64,000 nucleotides of DNA from Homarus americanus. Its lineage: Eukaryota > Arthropoda > Malacostraca > Decapoda > Nephropidae. The notes beneath the pieces are model-generated. The model made no database searches. It saw nothing but the letters and a program-made list of their open reading frames with translations, and had not been told where the DNA came from. Numbering within the stretch: position 1 is the stretch's first letter; every line of letters starts with the position of its first letter. Positions 34,901 to 43,900 of the stretch are shown one piece after another. Made by a program: the position numbers and the translations under genes. The stretch is taken from the NCBI RefSeq assembly GCF_018991925.1, contig NW_024720711.1:4802596-4866595 (forward strand). Direction: 5' to 3'.

Positions 34901-37900
34901 ACTAGTTTCAGTCATTCATGTACTGTATACTATTGTTTCCCTGTTGCTGATGGTACCATACATGTAGATGGTGTAGTAATGAAAAAAAAAAGTCATGACT
35001 GGCTGAGGATCTAAGGTCTATGCTTTAACACTTCAGCTGGTACCAGTGACAAGCTTCGGTATACCCAACTTCTAGTTAACCATTGAACTGTGAAAATCAA
35101 GACAATACAGTACAGTACAGTACAGGTACTATAAACATGCATTTTTACAAAGAACTTAGATAAAACCAGAGTTTTCACAGCAGGAAACTGGTAATTTTAC
35201 CGGCCTAAACATGTTACTGGACACAAAATTTTAACTTACATCACCATTAATCTTGTGGTCCGATGATGATCCCTGAACCATTCGAGTGAACCGCTTCTCC
35301 CTGCCATCCTCCATTTCAAACACCGCTGTTACATGTGCCGAGCGAGAGATTGGCTGGCCAATTGACGCACCATGGATGAGGTCGCTAAGTCTTTTAACAC
35401 GTAAACTTGAGGTCTTCTCACCCATAACAAAGGAGATGGCATCCATAAAGTTCGATTTCCCTAAGAAAAATACGTAAATGTAAATACTGTATCTGGAATA
35501 TATTAATATCTATGATAGAAAATCAACATAAACAAACTTGTATAGATACTGTAAACACTGTACTTCAATTATACTTAAGCTAATTTATCCTCTTCAATAC
35601 TGGTCAACATTCTAGCCAATCAGGCGGTCCGTTATGTCTCTGTTATACACTGTTAGTGAGTACAGTACTTGGCATACACAGGCTCTAGACTGTACCTAAA
35701 CATGTGCCATTGTTGTTCCTAAATTTCCTTACAATTACACCCTGATAATTAAGAAATGAGTAAACACCTACATAACAGAGAAATAAAAGGGTTGTCTAGT
35801 ACATCTGTCAGTTGGTAAATAATGTGATATATATACAGCTCTATATTTATATAACACCTAGTTTCACTTGCAACCTGAAAGCCCACACTACCAGCCACCC
35901 ATTTGTGTGTTGGCCAGCTGGATTTCAAGATGCTATGAAGCCTTTCATGTTATTTGTCTCGAGCTATAAACGTTAACGGCTGCCGTACCTATATCCAGTA
36001 CTGTACGTATTTTTTATTAGTGAGTAAGAAATAGAATAACATCATTATCAGTTTCAATGAAATGTTCAGACGACGATGTATCCTGTTGCTCTGATAAACA
36101 AAGGTGGCAACAGCAAGCATCAGCAGTGTACATTTTTCTTGACAAAAAGTAAAACTACAAGGTAGTGACAAAAATCTAAATACATACTGTAGAAGTGATA
36201 TTCCTCCACCTGATTTGTTTTATTCTTAAGTAAGACACCAGTTTTCTTTTCCAGAAATTTTTCCTTAGGAGGCAGAATGACCCAGGCGACTGTCATTAAA
36301 CTTTAAAAGAAGATTTGGTAAAATTAACGTTTCGGTCATCCTTATGTTTTTCCGACGGTTTTTGGCGTGTTTGGAATGATTTTGAGCTTACCTAACCTAA
36401 CTTAACCAACCCAACCACAGAACCCAGGAACTATATCTAACCTAACCTGAATTCCCAAGATTCCCCAGACAACCTGAACAATAATAATACTGAATATTTT
36501 CCTAAAGTGGCTCTTTCTAAGAGGACGATGGAAATTAATATATACAGTCTCTCCTCGACTTACGACGGGGTTCCATCCCGACGACCAGGTCGTAAGTCGA
36601 AAAGGCGAAAATAATACATAGAAATTCTAAAATGGGTGTCTCTTTTTCTTCTTGGCACCACGAGAACTCTCACTTTTACGCTTGCCAGCCATTTTAAACG
36701 GAAATACAAACAAAAATTTTGTCAGTACACAGCGCGATCACTAATGTCGGGACTCATAAATACGTAATGTGAAAAATATTTTATACAACCATGGCTGTCG
36801 TATGTCTGGTTTGTCGTAAGTCAAGGAGAAACTGTATTCAGTAAATCCTCATTTAACATTGCCCCCGACAACTTTGTGTCGTTATAACGTCCCTACTCTT
36901 TAGATACCCATGATTAAGACAACGTCCCGCCAATTCGGTATAACGTTGTCACGGACTACTTTGTATGGCGCATCACCCTCTCTCATCCCGTCAGAGCGGG
37001 AGGTGGAGCCACCCTCTGGGTCTCAGTGACTCGCCACCTTCCTTCTCTCCACTACCCACCACACACTCGTTCCATCTGTCCATCAGCGAGTACAATACAA
37101 AATTATTTTTCTTTTTTCATGTACTGTATAATATATACTATTGTCGATAAAAATTCCATTGAATTTATGTATATATAATGTATTTTCTGGGGCAAAGGGA
37201 GGCTAGGGAACGTAACTCCCGTCTTTTATCTATTTCTTATGGGGAGAAATTTATTCCGTTAACGTCGCAGTTTTCAGGAACGGAACCACAAAGTTGAGCG
37301 AGGACTTGCTGTACCTTATCTTCTAATTACAGGAGTACTGTACTATGCACTAAGAAAACACCACTCTTGTCAAGTATTACCTAACATAGTTAATACTGTT
37401 TTCCTCATCTGCAACTAGATATTTTTTTTAAATGAAGTGGTTATTTGCACCCCATAGTGCAAATAACGATTTCAGAAATTTGCACCCAAATTTTCACACT
37501 AACAAACCAATCCTCTTGATGACGAGAATCAGGTGCAAATAGTTAAACCATTACAGCATTTGAACCTGAGAATTCATCAATATTATTGAAAATTAAAAAA
37601 ATTTTGCACTGACAAAACTCGGGCGCAGATAACGGTTTCACTATCCCTTAAACAAACCAATAGGTAAGGATAGCCAGGTTTCTTTGGATAGGTTGAATAT
37701 GTACCAGCTGTCAAAGTACTGTAAGTTCTTTCTGCTTAATATGGCAGGGGGTCTGGGGATTAGGGAGTTATGTTAGGTTAGGTTCTGTACCAGATATCAA
37801 AGTATGCATATGATAATAAAGTAGATAATGAAGATGATTTTAATTTTCATAATTCCATTATAAACATTAATGACAGACAGAGAGTCAGTGCAAATAACTT

Positions 37901-39469
37901 CATTGGTCATTTTTACTCTAATTTTATTATCCCACAATTCTTTTTCATCCTTCTTTCATTGGATAGGTTTTGGTAATATCATGTGTAATTAGGTGCAGTA
38001 ATTTGAACCCGAATTCCACTATGACACACCTCGGGTGCAGATAACAGTTTCACTATCTGTACCCGATACCTTGATAATAAGGTTCAGGTGAAAATACTGT
38101 ACCTTACAGCCTTTTTGACATTTTTTTTATTTTTGTACACAACATTCACGAAGTATTGACCTAACATTTAAACCAATTTCTACTCTGCAAGAACAAACTC
38201 ATTGGTGGTAGTGAAGCACCTATAGCAGTTTGTAACGCACCTAACAGAATTAGAAGTACAAACTGTTTTGGTCACATGACACAATGCTTTAAGGTCATTG
38301 GTTGTCATGTCGGTAAGAGGAGAGAAATAACTGGCAACATCCAGGGGACCATAAAATTGCAGATTACAGCAACCAAAGAATCTGATAAAAAAAATGTTAC
38401 CTAACGTAATATAATATGATCATAGAAAAAAATAGTTCTATTGATTGAGTGTAGTGAATTTCCAGAATTCTGTGGTTGCTGTTTACTGCAATATTACCCA
38501 GAAATTTACACCTAGAAATTTGTGAGATCATTAATATTGATATGGACAAGAAATGATATGAAGTCGTATGTTTTGTTTTTTATTGTCTGTGTTTGTAATA
38601 CTGAAAATTGGAAACCTGCAGACAGCCAATGGACAAATACTAGCCACTGTTTTTCACTATAAACATTGATACAGGAATATTCAGATAAGTACATAAAATA
38701 ATATACCTGTTAATAACTATGGTAATATTGCAGTTTACAGCAATCACAGAATTCCGGAAATTCACTACACTCAATCGATAGAACTATTTTTTCTAGGATA
38801 ATTTTCCTATATTAAACTTTCGTCGCAAATTGATAATAAGGAAGTTATTGAATTTTAAATAGAATAAAATCAGAGCACCTGTTGCCCCTTACATTGCTGC
38901 TCAAATTGTGTGTCCGTACGTTCGCTTACTTCCTACGCATGTACCGGGGGCGGCTGCCAATCAAATGGGTGCGATTTCGATTATTGGAAGTTTATTGTAT
39001 TATTTCATTCTAAAAATAAGGAAACTTTAGAGAACAGAGGAACCCACGACGCATTCTGGTCCCTGACTCAGACTCTTGACTCGGTAAGGTAAGAAATACT
39101 GTAATGGCTATTTATATTCTCGTGGAGGCTGACCACGCGACTCTTAAGGTTATTACATAGCATTTGGTGGTCCAGGGGCAGAGGTAAGGTTTAGTTTGGT
39201 TATATGGTATAAACTCCCAAAAACAAACTATGATTAACAAGGTCTGAACAACTCCTGAACGCACAAGTTAAAGAACACAGAACAAAAACATATATAAAAG
39301 ATTACATTATTATACAAAGTTATTTAATGATTTACTGAAAATAAGTTAATAATTTACCTGATCCATTAGGGCCGATGACAGCCGTGAAAGGCTTGAGTGG
39401 ACCAACATGATAGAATCCCCGATAAGACTTGAAGTTCTCCACCTCTATGTATTTCAGTATGGACTTCAT
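16877..39469 (-). CDS. SMC1A: SMC1 cohesin subunit (structural maintenance of chromosomes 1), 16 exons
   Basis: SMC1 pairs with SMC3 in the nuclear cohesin ring that holds sister chromatids together and shapes loops. Sixteen exons join in phase to 1240 codons, close to the usual 1230-1240. Visible: N-terminal ABC half (ENFKSYRG; Walker A GPNGSGKS at residues 33-40; RSGE-like turn [25 protein letters not shown]), a long coiled coil rich in E/K/R/Q, the hinge ([29 protein letters not shown] at about 654-660, RWDEKHL), a second coiled coil, then the C-terminal ABC half. That half has [20 protein letters not shown], signature LSGGEK at 1131-1136, Walker [13 protein letters not shown] (DE 1159-1160) and the D-loop following. 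The tail after [12 protein letters not shown] is divergent. The start was chosen at [13 protein letters not shown], as no earlier in-frame ATG is supported. Divergent from TTD14. Confidence 0.97.
17027..17269. repeat. Long intronic inverted repeat (foldback hairpin)
   Basis: Two arms of about 120 bp meet at about 17148 and are near-perfect inverted copies; both carry ATGTTGAGTCTACC and ACAATACTGTACATA words. It lies in the SMC1 intron between exons 15 and 16. Confidence 0.88.
17330..17396. repeat. Second, shorter hairpin of the ATGTTGAGTCTAC family
   Basis: ATGTTGAGTCTAC at 17330-17342 and its exact complement at 17384-17396 enclose a stretch resembling the centre of the 17027-17269 hairpin. 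Confidence 0.8.
18443..18602. repeat. 32-bp tandem repeat, 5 copies
   Basis: The unit opens GTACTGTAATTCAAGCCGGA and repeats five times with few changes, in the SMC1 intron between exons 15 and 16. Confidence 0.95.
19624..19801 (-). CDS. SMC1A: SMC1 exon 15 (Walker B, D-loop, H-loop)
   Basis: 178 nt, phase 2 to 0. [20 protein letters not shown] and [20 protein letters not shown]. Confidence 0.97.
19964..20142 (-). CDS. SMC1A: SMC1 exon 14 (ABC signature)
   Basis: 179 nt, phase 0 to 2. [20 protein letters not shown], then the ABC signature [19 protein letters not shown]. Confidence 0.97.
20380..20574 (-). CDS. SMC1A: SMC1 exon 13
   Basis: 65 codons, phase 0 to 0. [40 protein letters not shown], ending IDGIYK. 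The donor is the weaker GTGGGT. Confidence 0.96.
20696..21227 (+). mobile_element. Internally deleted Tigger-type element
   Basis: Ends CAGTGAGTTCTGCTATAACG and, inverted, CAGGTAGTTCTGCTATAACA, with TA at 20694-20695 and 21228-21229. From 20850 the plus strand keeps the N-terminus of a transposase ([17 protein letters not shown], the psq-type HTH start) before the deletion. Repeated TAACGCGA words fill the ends. Confidence 0.9.
21415..21567 (-). CDS. SMC1A: SMC1 exon 12
   Basis: 51 codons, phase 0 to 0. [20 protein letters not shown], ending NTIQRIQ. Confidence 0.94.
22253..22543. mobile_element. Tigger-type MITE, family B copy 2
   Basis: 291 bp. Ends CAGGGGGTCCCCGACTTACG and, inverted, CAGTAGGTCCCCAGGTTACA. 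Full-length homologue of 13441-13728. Right flank TA; left flank is TT, so one side of the duplication has mutated. Confidence 0.88.
23750..24191. mobile_element. Tigger-type MITE, 442 bp
   Basis: Ends CAGTAAACCCTCGAAGATCC and, inverted, CAGTGAACCCTAGAAGATCC, with TA at 23748-23749 and 24192-24193. No reading frame. Confidence 0.88.
24418..24553 (-). CDS. SMC1A: SMC1 exon 11
   Basis: 136 nt, phase 2 to 0. [20 protein letters not shown], then an acidic Ser-rich variable segment. Donor GTCAGT. Confidence 0.93.
24554..25654 (-). other. SMC1 intron 10
   Basis: 1.1 kb, AT-rich; nothing recognised. Confidence 0.7.
25655..25854 (-). CDS. SMC1A: SMC1 exon 10 (coiled coil)
   Basis: 200 nt, phase 0 to 2. 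[20 protein letters not shown] to [12 protein letters not shown]. Confidence 0.95.
25855..26359 (-). other. SMC1 intron 9
   Basis: 0.5 kb, AT-rich; nothing recognised. Confidence 0.7.
26360..27356 (-). CDS. SMC1A: SMC1 exon 9 (hinge and second coiled coil)
   Basis: The largest exon, 997 nt, phase 2 to 0. It carries nearly the whole hinge ([36 protein letters not shown]) and much of the returning coiled coil with [20 protein letters not shown]. Confidence 0.97.
27562..27590. mobile_element. Single Tigger-type terminus
   Basis: CAGGTATCCCTCATTTAACA after a TA looks like a Tigger-type left end, but no matching right end was found within about 1.3 kb. Confidence 0.4.
27883..28736. mobile_element. 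Tigger-type element, 854 bp
   Basis: Ends CAGTGGTCCCTCGGTCAACG and, inverted, CAGTGGTCCCTCGGTTAACG, with TA at 27881-27882 and 28737-28738. CGTTAACCGA words recur inside both ends. No intact transposase. Lies in SMC1 intron 8. Confidence 0.92.
29320..29531 (-). CDS. SMC1A: SMC1 exon 8 (coiled coil into hinge)
   Basis: 212 nt, phase 0 to 2. [35 protein letters not shown], then hinge start [14 protein letters not shown]. Donor GTGTGT. Confidence 0.96.
30225..30511 (-). CDS. SMC1A: SMC1 exon 7 (coiled coil)
   Basis: 287 nt, phase 1 to 0. [20 protein letters not shown] to [10 protein letters not shown]. No methionine starts the stretch, so it is easily missed. Confidence 0.95.
30752..30974 (-). 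CDS. SMC1A: SMC1 exon 6 (coiled coil)
   Basis: 223 nt, phase 0 to 1. [20 protein letters not shown] to QVSQDSESQ. Confidence 0.96.
30975..31987 (-). other. SMC1 intron 5
   Basis: 1.0 kb, AT-rich; nothing recognised. Confidence 0.7.
31988..32200 (-). CDS. SMC1A: SMC1 exon 5 (coiled coil)
   Basis: 71 codons, phase 0 to 0. [17 protein letters not shown], then Lys/Glu-rich heptads. Confidence 0.96.
32201..33359 (-). other. SMC1 intron 4
   Basis: 1.2 kb, AT-rich; nothing recognised. Confidence 0.7.
33360..33528 (-). CDS. SMC1A: SMC1 exon 4
   Basis: 169 nt, phase 2 to 0. Encodes [13 protein letters not shown] through RYQRLKDEL; the coiled coil begins here. Confidence 0.96.
33834..33982 (-). CDS. 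SMC1A: SMC1 exon 3
   Basis: 149 nt, phase 0 to 2. Contains [20 protein letters not shown], the conserved stretch including the Q-loop. Confidence 0.97.
34366..34830. mobile_element. Inverted-repeat element with internal GGAATTTTCC repeats
   Basis: The left end has TGATATCTCCTTTAGCCAGA and the right end, inverted, TAATATCTCCGTTAGCCAGA. The body is built from about three diverged copies of a roughly 120-bp module containing CCCGGAAAAAA and GGAATTTTCCGGGTA, plus a perfect hairpin at 34706-34749. Exact ends are uncertain. In SMC1 intron 2. Confidence 0.7.
34706..34749. repeat. Perfect 21-bp hairpin
   Basis: Arms 34706-34726 and 34729-34749 are exact complements (GTTCCCAAAGCCTGAATTTT... outward in) around a 2-base loop. 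Confidence 0.95.
35240..35460 (-). CDS. SMC1A: SMC1 exon 2 (Walker A lysine, ATPase head)
   Basis: 221 nt, phase 1 to 0. Opens with the GKSN of the P-loop, then [20 protein letters not shown]. Confidence 0.97.
36308..36334. mobile_element. Solo terminus of the CGTTTCGGTCAT inverted-repeat family
   Basis: TTTGGTAAAATTAACGTTTC followed by GGTCAT matches the ends of the element at 44849-45000. No second end was seen nearby. Confidence 0.6.
36545..36834. mobile_element. Tigger-derived MITE, family A copy 2
   Basis: Ends CAGTCTCTCCTCGACTTACG and, inverted, CAGTTTCTCCTTGACTTACG, with TA flanks. Body homologous to 5101-5393. The minus-strand remnant reads [19 protein letters not shown] before a stop, typical of the basic N-terminus of Tigger transposases. 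Confidence 0.9.
36839..37311. mobile_element. Tigger-type element, 473 bp
   Basis: Ends CAGTAAATCCTCATTTAACA and, inverted, CAGCAAGTCCTCGCTCAACT; right flank TA. Starts four bases after the end of 36545-36834. Confidence 0.8.
37430..38110. repeat. Degenerate repeat with TTTGCACC/GCAGATAAC words
   Basis: CGGGCGCAGATAACGGTTTC (37621) recurs as CGGGTGCAGATAACAGTTTC (about 38033), and TTTGCACCC words recur around 37450-37500. Probably an old repeat; the boundaries are not clear. Confidence 0.45.
38423..38795. mobile_element. Inverted-repeat element with 75-bp arms
   Basis: Left arm 38423-38498 and right arm 38720-38795 are inverted copies with a few mismatches; the ends read TAGAAAAAAATAGTTCTATT and inverted TAGAAAAAATAGTTCTATCG. 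No reading frame and no obvious target duplication. Confidence 0.88.
39358..39469 (-). CDS. SMC1A: SMC1 exon 1 (start, first part of Walker A)
   Basis: 37 codons plus 1 nt; donor GTAAAT at 39352-39357. Encodes [18 protein letters not shown] and ends inside the P-loop after GPNGS. Confidence 0.95.
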
Positions 39470-39575
39470 TTTAATTTTTCTGTGGTTAACCAAGGAACGC
39501 GCATCATCACTAAGGCACCATCACTAAGGTGTATCATCAACTGAGAATAATTAGTAATAAAATGTGGAGATGCAG

Positions 39576-39601
39576 CCAATAACGCGGGAAAATGGCGGGA
39601 A
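39576..39601 (-). promoter_or_regulatory. CCAAT box plus two E2F-type sites upstream of SMC1
   Basis: Plus-strand CCAAT at 39576-39580. On the minus strand, TTTTCCCGCG (39583-39592) matches the E2F consensus TTTSSCGC exactly, and TTCCCGCC (39594-39601) is close. They lie 107-132 bp upstream of the SMC1 ATG. NF-Y/E2F pairing is usual for cell-cycle genes; binding here is inferred. Confidence 0.55.
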
Positions 39602-40458
39602 GACAAACATCAACAAACCTCTAGCTATGATGATGGTTCTGTTTTATATCATTTTACATATGTGACCTTATAATCGCTTGTCTATTCATATAAAATTTAA
39701 GTAACTTATAAATTCTAGAATATATATCTATGAAGAAGTATTTATACACATACTGTACTGTATGACTAATGGTGATTCATCAGCCAAGTGAACAATGTTA
39801 GAAAGGTTTACAAACAATGTAGCGAATTAATTTCTTTTCTAGAATTCATTTACTCGCCAAAATGAGCATGAATAATCCACAATTTTCTTAATTTTCATAT
39901 TATTATATATGATTAAACTTAGGTCTTGTTTAAAAAGTAAAAATAAGCTACATTGGGTTTATATTCTTGGTATATTTCTAACATTGGATACTTCACTTGC
40001 CTTCTTGTCGGTGAAGTCATTTACTGTTAGTTTTTCCTCATACTAATACTTCACTTAAAAGTGGATATATATTAGAATACTAAATACCAGATGAAATGTA
40101 GTAAATGTTATTTTAAAGAGCATATATACGGGAGTGTAGGTTTCGTGACGTGAGTCGGGGCGTCGTCTGCTAGAGGGAAGGGAAGCATACAAGAGGCAGG
40201 ACACTGAGTTGTTGAAGAGATAATACCTCACTGGCACCTCCACACACACACGAGTCGCTCTGTTTACAAACATAACGGAAAGTTTTGGTGTGTTGAACGG
40301 CGTAATTGTAATAATATAAGATGTAAGTATAATGGGGAAGTAAGGAGAACGTGGATGATAACTCTGATTTAAATACAACTATCATTATTATCTAGGTCCA
40401 GACTTCAACACGGGAAGTAAGTACTCAATCTCCACTGTATAATTAAGTTTAGGTATGT

Positions 40459-40545
40459 ATCACCTGAAGATTACAATCCTAGCTTGTTTCTCCTAATAAT
40501 TAAACACCCTAAATCTACCTGCATACAGTTCACCAACCGTACACT
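40459..40545. mobile_element. CACCTGAAGATTA inverted-repeat family, copy 2
   Basis: ATCACCTGAAGATTA followed by CCTAGCTTGTTTCTCCTAAT and AATTAAACACCCTAAA, the same word order as at 9027 and 43984. Confidence 0.6.
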
Positions 40546-40645
40546 TGTATGATAATTTTGCTGAATTACTATTTATTCATGTATCTTATCTACGTCCCAG
40601 CAATTCAATGGTTACCCCTCATTATATTTCCTCTTTTTAGATACT

Positions 40646-40654
40646 AGATGGCGC
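40646..40654 (+). promoter_or_regulatory. CTCF-core-like site
   Basis: AGATGGCGC, within CTAGATGGCGCTA, matches the AGRKGGCGC core of insect CTCF. One short match in a promoter region; function not shown. Confidence 0.3.
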
Positions 40655-40834
40655 TACTATCAGTTGGTTAGCGATACCTGGCAGTTATATTTATCTACAA
40701 AATGTTGGTGTAGTTCCAGGTGCTCCCCCATCCTCCTAACACAGTACTGCAGCGCATGGACGAGAGGAGTAACACCGCTTCCTCCCGCCAGTCATATCAT
40801 GGACATTGTGTTGTAGACGTCGCCTTATACAGCC

Positions 40835-40904
40835 ATGGCGAACACCACCATGAACGGCCACCAAAGCCCTAGCAAGAGGGTGTACAAGGTGGTGTTGACG
40901 GGCG
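40835..40904 (+). CDS. Ttd14: TTD14-like exon 1
   Basis: 23 codons plus 1 nt from the ATG, ending inside the P-loop glycine run (VVLTG|G) at donor GTGAGT (40905-40910). Confidence 0.88.
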
Positions 40905-43900
40905 GTGAGTACCATCCTCAGCTGCTTAAAATACACAAATGAATGAAATATACCTGTGAGGTGTTATGGGTCAGGTGGGAGTCATTATGGTGGTGGTGTT
41001 GTGGTCTTGAGGAGCGAGAAACGTGTGTGTGGTTGACGAGCCTTGCTAGTATTAGACATTATCCTATTTCCCTGACAATCAGTCGTATATATTTTCATGG
41101 CACTTTCTTTTTAGTTGCATATATTTACTGAATTACAGCTGTATGCGTGTATGCGATATAACAGCTGAATTCCCTTACTGTTATTGGTGTAATGTGCTTG
41201 ATATTGCATTTGTATGTTTTTATTACTACATAAAATTAAGGACAGTATAGTAGGAGAGTAGGCTGGGTTACCCGAGAGGCGAACATAACATTTTCACCAC
41301 TATGCGTATAATGACCACCGAAATGCGAGTTTTGTGGCTTGTAATTTAACCTGATACACTTATAAGATTGGTAATGTTAGGTAAATATTTTTAATTTAAT
41401 TTATCAAGACCTCGGGTGGATAGACAACATCCACGGCTTAGTGTTACCGCTGATAACTATAATTTATTACCCGCGTGTTGAAGAACAATTAACTGTGTGT
41501 GTTCAATTTTATGTGTATTAATGTTTTGGTCGGCTTGATATGACAAATCGATTTGTTAAAAACGGACGCCACTGAACTAGTGCTTCGAGGATTTTTATTA
41601 TTAGAAAAATGTTTCCTTATCTTTTATATGTATAGATTGGTTTTGAAACCTCCAAAAATCGCCGAGTCTACTTAAGAAATAGCAAATTTAATAGCTCCAT
41701 TGTTCTTATGTAGATATATCCTTGATCGTGTTTAGCTGGATATTGTTTTACGAATGACATTTATAAAATTGTGGATGCAGAAAAAATATGTACATGGCAG
41801 ATATATATTTTTGGTATTTTATTATTTAATACTGAGCTTTCAGATGCGAGTTATTAGAAATGCTGTTGAAATCTACTGTACAGAAGTGGGAATCATTTTT
41901 ATTCAAGGAAGCAAGGGTAAACATGGGTTTTATTTTAATTTCATGGGATTAATTGCTGCACATTTTATCTACACCGTTCTCGTCGGGAATACAAACTGAG
42001 CAAGATGTATAATGGTGTGCGTTCCTTGTTCATTTTGATATTTAGGCTTTGCTGCACTTGGTGGGAAATCGGTAAGTGAATTGCGTAATAGTATTTTAAA
42101 TATTGAACTTTCACATATCCAGATGGATTAATTGAAATAGTTTAGTGTACAAGAAACGTAAATGTTCAGAATGAATTAACTGGGAGCCAGTCTTAAGGTT
42201 AAGTTGAAATAAGGGATTGCGGTCCATCCAGAAGGTATAGTGATGGAGTGTTTGAGTGTGATAAGAGGAAATTGGTATATGCAAGTGATTTTGATATCGA
42301 ATTGAGAAAAAATGTGTGTTGGAAATGTAATGACATTAAAACATCATTGCACGTGGATGGTGTGCTGGTGATGATTATTGAAACTAAATTTTAAAAATAT
42401 ATTTTCGTGTCACGAGAAGTGTTGTTATTTTATCATCTACCTTATAATTATATACCTATTGGCCACCCACTAAAGGTGGCCATGTTGAGGGCAGGATGCC
42501 ACTGGCTTGTGTAGGATCCCTCCATTGTTCTTGATAATTTTGTCAAGGGCCATTTTGAAGCCCAGTACTGTTCGTGATTTGAATTCTTTCAAAGCTGGAC
42601 ATATGCGTCTTTGATGAAAATCCATCTTTCTTTTTTTACTGGGTATGTTTTTGTTTTTGTTTAACCCAGACAAACTTTTAAACGTCTTCTTAACACACTA
42701 ACTCACACAACCTTCAAATAAGTTTTATGCCAATTTTGAATCCCGGAACTGGCCTCCCAAGTCAGGCTGTGGACGGAGGCCAGAATTGCATCTACTGTAT
42801 TTTATTTTTACCCGCCACTAATTTCCTAGATCAGATCACGTGTCAGACGAAAACAGTGTAACAGTTTTGTTTTTGTTTAGAAGTCCCTTGAGGCGGTAAG
42901 GTGTATTGTGGTTGACCTTGTGGAAGGAGGGCGGGGGGGCGTAGATGGGGATATGGGAGCATTGTCGGGCTTCGCTACCTATAGACAATTCCACCCTTTA
43001 GTGTACCTGTATGTGTACACTCCTGTACACACTGAGCTCGCATGCTTATTTACCTTTATTAAGGTAAAGCAATCTAAAAGTGTACGTTTTACAGCTACCC
43101 AGGTGCGTGTACTGTATACCCTTATGTATTTCTAGTTATACGTGAAGGTAAAATTATAGTTTCCGTCATCCCTGTATTTAGATATCCAAACTATTCTAAC
43201 GTAACCTAACCTATATTTGTAATGTACGTGATTGTACAGTATATTTACTTGTGTGAATAGTATGTACAATGAAAGACAAAAGTCGTGTCGTGAAATTTGG
43301 TGAAAACATATGCCTAAAGGCTAAAACTTTTGGTGCGCTCTGCCTTGTGGTAGGGCTCTCATAATGTTTCACCAGTTATATTTACTCTTCGGACAAAACC
43401 GCGCCACAACTTTGTACATAAGCCCACGTGTTTTATTGACAACATTATTAGGAAGACATTAAAAACGTGTATACCTTCCATACACGCTCACGTTTAATGT
43501 CGTGTACCAATAGACCTTCATAACTGTAGCTCCTGTTATTTATATCCTTGTGTTGTTTATATCTTTGTGTGGTTTGTGTACCCAACTTCTCGGTAATAGT
43601 TTATTACACACACACACACCACCTGCATAATGCATAGCTTTACCACGTTTCCCGCGTACTACTCGGCTGTTGTGGGCTACATTTGACTCCCCAGTAGCGT
43701 AGTACTACAGTATTGCACATACAATGATGGCGCTGACCTAACCTGATCTAGCCCATCTAATTTGACCGCGTCTAGTCAAACCTGACGACCATATCTCGAC
43801 AATGTTTTGACCTCATTTAAACCTACGTAAATTAACAAACTGACAACATAAACCCAACCGAAGTGATGTGAACCCATAATTATGCCCCAAAATATGGTAC

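Larger units (their letters stand above)
35461..39357 (-). other. SMC1 intron 1 (3.9 kb), dense in small transposons
   Basis: Holds elements at 36308-36334, 36545-36834, 36839-37311, 37430-38110 and 38423-38795, listed separately. Nothing coding. Confidence 0.75.
39470..40834. other. Divergent intergenic region, SMC1 / TTD14
   Basis: About 1.37 kb between the two start codons. It contains the SMC1 E2F/CCAAT cluster, a CACCTGAAGATTA repeat piece at 40459-40545 and a CTCF-core-like word at 40646-40654. It must hold both 5' UTRs and promoters. Confidence 0.75.

Noticed and set aside
42470..42673. 67-codon minus-strand frame [20 protein letters not shown]
   Set aside because: Looks like part of an interspersed repeat rather than a gene; no domain or splice support.
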